Source of the DNA: Bremia lactucae
Lineage: Eukaryota > Oomycota > Peronosporomycetes > Peronosporales > Peronosporaceae
Direction: 5' to 3'
Assembly (NCBI RefSeq): GCF_004359215.1
Contig: NC_090619.1
Coordinates: 5,072,640-5,107,633 of the forward strand
Length of the DNA: 34,994 nucleotides
The stretch's first letter is position 1. Every line of letters starts with the position of its first letter. The notes under the pieces are model-generated. The model was not told the origin of the DNA and did not search any database. It was given only the letters and a program-made list of their open reading frames with translations. Made by a program: the position numbers and the translations under genes. This document shows positions 31,008 through 34,994 of the stretch, one piece after another.

Positions 31008-31457
31008 AGAAATCTGCCGAGTAACTGCTGCATTTCCGAAGATAATGTTTAAGCGCAGACTACACGTTACAGAGGAACCACCAAGGGAGCCAAAACCAAG
31101 GAAAAAATGTTATATGTTGCAGCACCCCAACTAATTTATATATGTATATGAAGCCTAGAGGTAGCGAAACAAGCATCTCGCCGTTGTCAAACGGTCTAGC
31201 TGTTCGAATGTATTGCAAAGTATCGTCGCCTGAATTGTCACGGATTAGTCAAGACGTTGCGCTAGCTAATGAGGCGTTGAAGGTTGGAGTTTCTGCGCCA
31301 AACTGTTTGTGGTGTAAAAAGGTTTCGTTTGCCCGCGGGAGAAAACACAACGTATTTTGCCTATCCTAGGATGCTGCAATGAAAGCAGGATAAATGGCGT
31401 ACCATCCCTTTGTTATGGGGGTGTGTGGCATTGGCTCCAATATAAAGTAACGTTAAA

Positions 31458-31496
31458 ATGGATAGGATACGTAATATCGTGCTTTCGTCATCGCAG
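31458..31496 (+). promoter_or_regulatory. Conserved distal upstream block, inverted unit
   Basis: Starts ATGGATAGGATACG and ends TCATCGCAG. Nearly identical to 11803-11841, although the rest of those two loci has diverged. Lies about 50 bp upstream of the core promoter. Confidence 0.55.
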
Positions 31497-31548
31497 TGTG
31501 TATTCATTCGAATTATTTTCCTCGCTAATGAAAAAGGTTGGGTCGAAA

Positions 31549-31564
31549 TCTCATTTTGCAATTT
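31549..31564 (+). promoter_or_regulatory. Inr+FPR core promoter, inverted unit
   Basis: TCTCATTTTGCAATTT about 43-58 nt before the ATG at 31607. A close match to the oomycete initiator plus flanking promoter region. Confidence 0.75.
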
Positions 31565-31606
31565 ACAGAACATCTCACAACTCCAACACTTTCCGCTCTC
31601 GAGACC

Positions 31607-31846
31607 ATGCTTGCTCTATCCAAGATCATCGAAGCGGTGGTCATCGCATCGATACTCATTGGTAGTAGCAGCTCTTTTCCAATGGAGAAGATTTCGTCAG
31701 CAACTTCGAATGACCAAACTCGTCACTACGGATTTGAACAAGGAAACGGACAGCTTTTACGTGGAGCCGAAAAGACGCGTCTCAAGGACGAAGAACAAAG
31801 ATTTTTTAAATTCGGTCTGCCAAGTTGGTTGCCAAAACTATTTTGA
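31607..31846 (+). CDS. QLLR-dEER secreted effector, inverted unit
   Basis: 79 residues from the ATG at 31607. The signal peptide, QLLR (49-52) and DEEQR (61-65) are identical to unit B. The tail differs by two residues (FKFGLPSWLPKLF). The out-of-frame remnant of the ancestral tail (NKKIARRAEMQHGG) follows to about 31900. This is the third distinct QLLR gene and the only one on the plus strand. Confidence 0.75.
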   Translation: MLALSKIIEAVVIASILIGSSSSFPMEKISSATSNDQTRHYGFEQGNGQLLRGAEKTRLKDEEQRFFKFGLPSWLPKLF

Positions 31847-32381
31847 AAGGGAGCACAATAAGAAAATAGCTCGACGTGCTGAAATGCAACATGGTGGATA
31901 TTACATATTTGAGCACACATGTTGGTACCCGTCAAATAATTAACTATGCCTGAGTAAAGACGAAGTTAGCTTAGCAAGTTTTTTTAAAGAACAAGAAATA
32001 GTTACATAAATTCACTTCTTCTTTTAATAGTTGCGATTCAAATTGTATTCATGTTGCTTTTCTACAAGTGCCAATCAAAAATATTTCTGTGTTTAAATCA
32101 TCAACCCAGAGATCAGCTGGTACCGCAGTCTGACACAACTTATTGTTTTTTTTTGCTTTCTGGAAGCTTTTTTTTTATGAGATTAATTTGCCAGATTTCT
32201 GGTTGGTTAAAAGCCAATCTCGATTGATGCGGGATTATTAACCATTTAGGACTTCTTTATGTCTATTCAAGTGATTACGCACAAGTCGATTGGCAACACA
32301 TAAAGACGGCCAATAAAAAACAGCTTTGGTAAGCTTGAACGGTAAAATGCTTTACGGGTTCTAGGTAGCAAAAAGTCTGAG

Positions 32382-32539
32382 TGTAACGGGGTGTACCGGA
32401 TTTGAAGTATTATTTCGTAAAGGAGTAATTAAACCTATTATGTGCTATGAAAGGAAATAAGCAAGAAATACAAAAAATATTTTTATTAATTATTCGACTC
32501 AAGAGTTACAATATTACCAAATTTGGTAAAGTTGATGCT
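32382..32539 (-). mobile_element. Inverted truncated LTR end
   Basis: Reverse complement of 28074-28238, with one TACACCCCGT unit instead of the doubled form. It marks the unit A/unit B boundary in the inverted arm. Confidence 0.75.
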
Positions 32540-33151
32540 AACCAGTAACAATTTTCATAGCGCATGCCAAACTTAACAAGCACACAGGTGTACAAATGCA
32601 TACGGTTTCTGTCTTTTTTGCACTGTCACACCAGCTCTTGAAGTTGCTTTAATGCATTTCTTTGCATGCTGGGTTTTGTGGTCAGCAAGTCATACCCCAT
32701 AAGAATGGCACTTGTTGAAATCCCTGCCCGATTCACAGTCCTGCAAAATTGGCAACAGCGATGCCGTCACACTTACCTACGACGTCTCACGCATCTTGGC
32801 TCCCCAGAAATGCTTAAGAAGTAAAAGGTGCACAGTAAATCCGGTCGCACATCTATTTTAGCTACTGGGTCACTATAATTTAAATGGACTCCAAACAGCA
32901 AACACCAGTCTGCTGTCGAACCCAAATTAGATTTTTCTTAATATTCTTCGATTGTAGACTATGAGCTCGGGCTATCTGCTATTGTAAGAGCTTTTTGTGA
33001 GTTTGATATCGTCTTGAGACGCTATTCGGCATTATTGTTGCTCATACAGCTTCTCTGCGACCTTCCACACGAGCACCGAGCCCCTAGCGTGAAAAAGCGC
33101 ATTAGTGACATATCAAAGCTATGCACTGTGACCTCTAACCGTGATAGAAAA

Positions 33152-33595
33152 TGTAACGGGGTGTATCATTACATGAAATTAACACTTAAACGTTGTTAAT
33201 TAATATATTATTTAAACGGTAGGTAATATTTGGAGGATATTACTTTATATAGTAATATTCAGAATTTATTCCGCAGACTAATCAGCTTTAGGAGTAATCA
33301 AAGAGAGAGTTACAGATAAGATAGAGATAAGAATTCATTTACATGTTTAGTATTAGATTATAATTAAGTTAGCATTCACAAAGATATAACAAGAAACATT
33401 TAATTATATTTAACACAGTTTTAATTTTACCCTCTTAAGCTAATTACCTTAAGAGAAGTCTTCCTCTGCACGTACAGTGTACGTCAATTAACTTAAGGCA
33501 CCACTCGCAACTGAAGCAGTGCGAAGTGGACATCTATTGAAGCAGTGCGAAGTGGACATCTACTGAAGCAGTACAAGTCATAGTGCCCCGTTACA
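33152..33595 (+). mobile_element. 5' LTR of a Ty3/gypsy element (444 bp)
   Basis: Starts TGTAACGGGGTGTA and ends GCCCCGTTACA, an inverted pair. It is inserted in the inverted array arm: the left flank GTGATAGAAAA corresponds to the uninterrupted direct copy at about 27376-27395. The element continues past the window, so the second LTR and the target-site duplication cannot be seen. Confidence 0.88.
33512..33577. repeat. 26-bp tandem repeat in LTR U5
   Basis: Two nearly identical 26-bp units (33512-33537, 33538-33563; starting TGAAGCAGTGCGAAGTGG) and a partial third. The other LTRs here lack it. Confidence 0.9.
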
Positions 33596-33597
33596 CC

Positions 33598-33616
33598 TGG
33601 TAGCACTTTGTAGTCC
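33598..33616 (+). other. Primer-binding site
   Basis: TGGTAGCACTTTGTAGTCC begins two bases after the LTR. TGG at this place is the complement of a tRNA CCA end. TGGTAGCA resembles sites used with initiator-Met tRNA, but the tRNA cannot be confirmed here. The minus-strand relic has the same region (13810-13828). Confidence 0.65.
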
Positions 33617-33645
33617 GTCCAAGGACCGCATTACTTTCACATAAC

Positions 33646-34826
33646 ATGGACATGTTAGATGATAGTGGGAATACGCATCACGTTTCCCCTGAAAGCTACT
33701 CCTTTCTAAGTGACATAGAAAGGAGTGCGGTTGAACGAATGAGTTCGACCGTAGGGAGCGATGCAATCTTGGCAATGCTGTCCAGTTTAGACAGAGATGC
33801 TCTCCATTCAACCATCGCCAAGTTCATACAACATGAACTTGACGAGATGAAGGAAAAAGAAGCCTTGCTGAAACAGCAAGGCTCTCAACAGGCGGAACTG
33901 TTGAGGTTACAACAGGTGCAGACCCCTGTACCTGGGATGACGCAAACGCTTCGTCCCAAAACTTTAAAGATTGACATTTTTAAGTATAGGGGAGTCGAAG
34001 AAGACTCCCTCTTGAGATGATTTGTCGAGTTGGACGATGCCATAAGGGCACGTCACATCATCGATAAGCAAATGCAAGTCGCATTCGCTCAATCAAATCT
34101 GGCAGGTCGTGCCAAAACTTGGGCATTGGGCCTTAAGTTGCGCGACCCATAGGACTTTGGGTCGCTAGAGGCTTTTAAAACCCGACTCTCACAGACGTTT
34201 GAACCACCAAGGGCTGAGTTCAAAGCTCGTTCAGAGCTTCTGAAACTCAAGCAAGGCAAGCGTGATGTGCACGGATATGCCCAGCACATACGACTCTTAG
34301 CGAGTTGTATTACAAATAACCCAGTTCATGAACAGACGTTGATTACGGTGTTCATGCAAGATCTTACGGATGGTCCCGTAAAGACCCACCTGTCCCGCTT
34401 GGAACTGGATACGCTTGAAGAAGCAATATCCGTTGCGGAACAAGAGAACTTTAGCTTGAGACAGGCTCAAGCTAGTTCGTCATCATATCGTCCACCAAGG
34501 CGACACGAGTTAGGAGGTCCAGATCCCATGGACCTTTCTTATGTCGAAAGCGAGAGACCTCACTTTCCGAATAATAAGCGATCGCAGAAATGCCATCGCT
34601 GCCAAAAAAATTGGGACACTACGCTCATGAGTGTAGTGCTCCACGTCCAGCACCGAAAGGTACTGAACGTAATTTTGGACCGTATGCCAAAAAGGGCAAC
34701 GGTCCCGGATCCGACGTTGTTGCGAAATTGCAACAGCGAGGCAGAACGCCAAAAAATGGACGGGGTCAGTTGGGGCGCAACGCCCTACTGATCCAGCAAC
34801 CTCAAGAGAATTTGCAAATCTCTTGA
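33646..34826 (+). pseudogene. Ty3/gypsy gag with two stops and frameshift
   Basis: The gag frame starts at the ATG at 33646. The N-terminal helical region includes IAKFIQHELDEMKEKEALL. The frame continues past TGA (34018-34020) and TAG (34150-34152) into the Retrotrans_gag core (EPPRAEFKARSELLKLKQ, then HLSRLELDTLEEAISVAEQ). A CCHC zinc knuckle follows at about 34590-34635: CHRC in one frame and GHYAHEC in another, split at a run of seven A's (34604-34610). The basic tail ends at TGA 34824-34826. In intact relatives this would be one open gag frame. The homopolymer break could be a sequence error, but the two stops argue for decay. Confidence 0.88.
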
Positions 34827-34994
34827 CAAAAGTTGCTCCAGACACACAATCATTATGTGTCTCTGCACCTGGTGATGAGGTATCCCTCATCACCTTGAAG
34901 TTGAAAGTGACAAATGATTTGTCACTTAAAGCCCTAGTGGACTGCGGAGCGTCGAATAACTTTATTCGTCGCCAGTCACTAGAGGGTAGTAGGC
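34823..34994 (+). pseudogene. Start of gypsy aspartic protease (partial)
   Basis: Open in a third frame to the window edge. LVDCGASNNFI carries the retropepsin-type active site, with Cys in place of the usual Ser/Thr after Asp, a variant often seen in Ty3/gypsy proteases. It follows gag directly; whether it connects to intact RT cannot be seen. Labelled as part of a decaying element because gag upstream is broken. Confidence 0.75.

Larger units (their letters stand above)
31008..33151. repeat. Inverted copy of the array (unit A end plus unit B)
   Basis: Reverse complement of about 27376-29610. In order it contains the 5' flank, a QLLR effector on the plus strand, the 3' flank, the inverted truncated LTR (32382-32539) and the right half of unit A. 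It lacks about 82 bp near 32635, present in the direct copies between TTTTTTGCACTG and TCACACCAG. At its start it keeps CTCGGCAGATTTCTC, which is in the parental copy (about 1860) but lost from direct units. It is interrupted at 33152 by an LTR. Confidence 0.85.

Overview
This is a eukaryotic window, best read as oomycete (Peronosporaceae: a downy mildew or a close Phytophthora relative). Four things support that. There is a family of small secreted proteins with a signal peptide followed by RxLR/QxLR and dEER motifs. There is an elicitin-domain protein. The effector genes carry the oomycete Inr+FPR core promoter. The DNA is gene-poor and full of decaying chromodomain Ty3/gypsy retrotransposons. 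The species cannot be named from the sequence.

Layout. 1-843 is the right edge of a gypsy element (3' internal tail plus LTR). 844-3500 holds an intact RLLR effector gene (minus strand) and a degraded paralogue, with old flanking repeats. 4190-10148 is the conserved-gene island: UTP14 (plus), a five-cysteine elicitin-like gene (minus) and a 54-residue cytochrome c oxidase subunit 5C-like gene (minus). 10289-10765 is a segment that reappears in the downstream array. 11803-12154 is a second effector locus (RPLR, plus strand) that is cut short. 12645-19212 is a retrotransposon pile: a tRNA-derived SINE candidate, a minus-strand gag relic, a long DNA palindrome, a broken RNase H/integrase/chromodomain pol, an interrupted antisense ORF, a polypurine tract and a 758-bp LTR with a hairpin minisatellite. 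19213-33151 is a young array of near-identical QLLR effector genes, the last one inverted. 33152-34994 is the 5' LTR, gag and start of protease of another gypsy element that landed in the inverted arm.

Assembly. A single N at 23075 separates 17042-23074 from a nearly perfect copy, 23076-29108. I read this as two overlapping contigs (or two haplotypes) placed end to end, not a biological tandem repeat. The five apparent QLLR genes then reduce to three. A run of 970 Ns (29632-30601) covers a stretch that is only 68 bp in the paralogous unit.

How the parts relate. The housekeeping genes are ordinary neighbours. The interesting layer is effector evolution driven by repeats. Each array unit appears to join sequence from left of UTP14 to sequence from right of the COX5C-like gene at a 5-bp microhomology, omitting the housekeeping genes. 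All young copies have lost the ancestral effector C-terminus by reading-frame change but keep promoter, signal peptide and translocation motifs.
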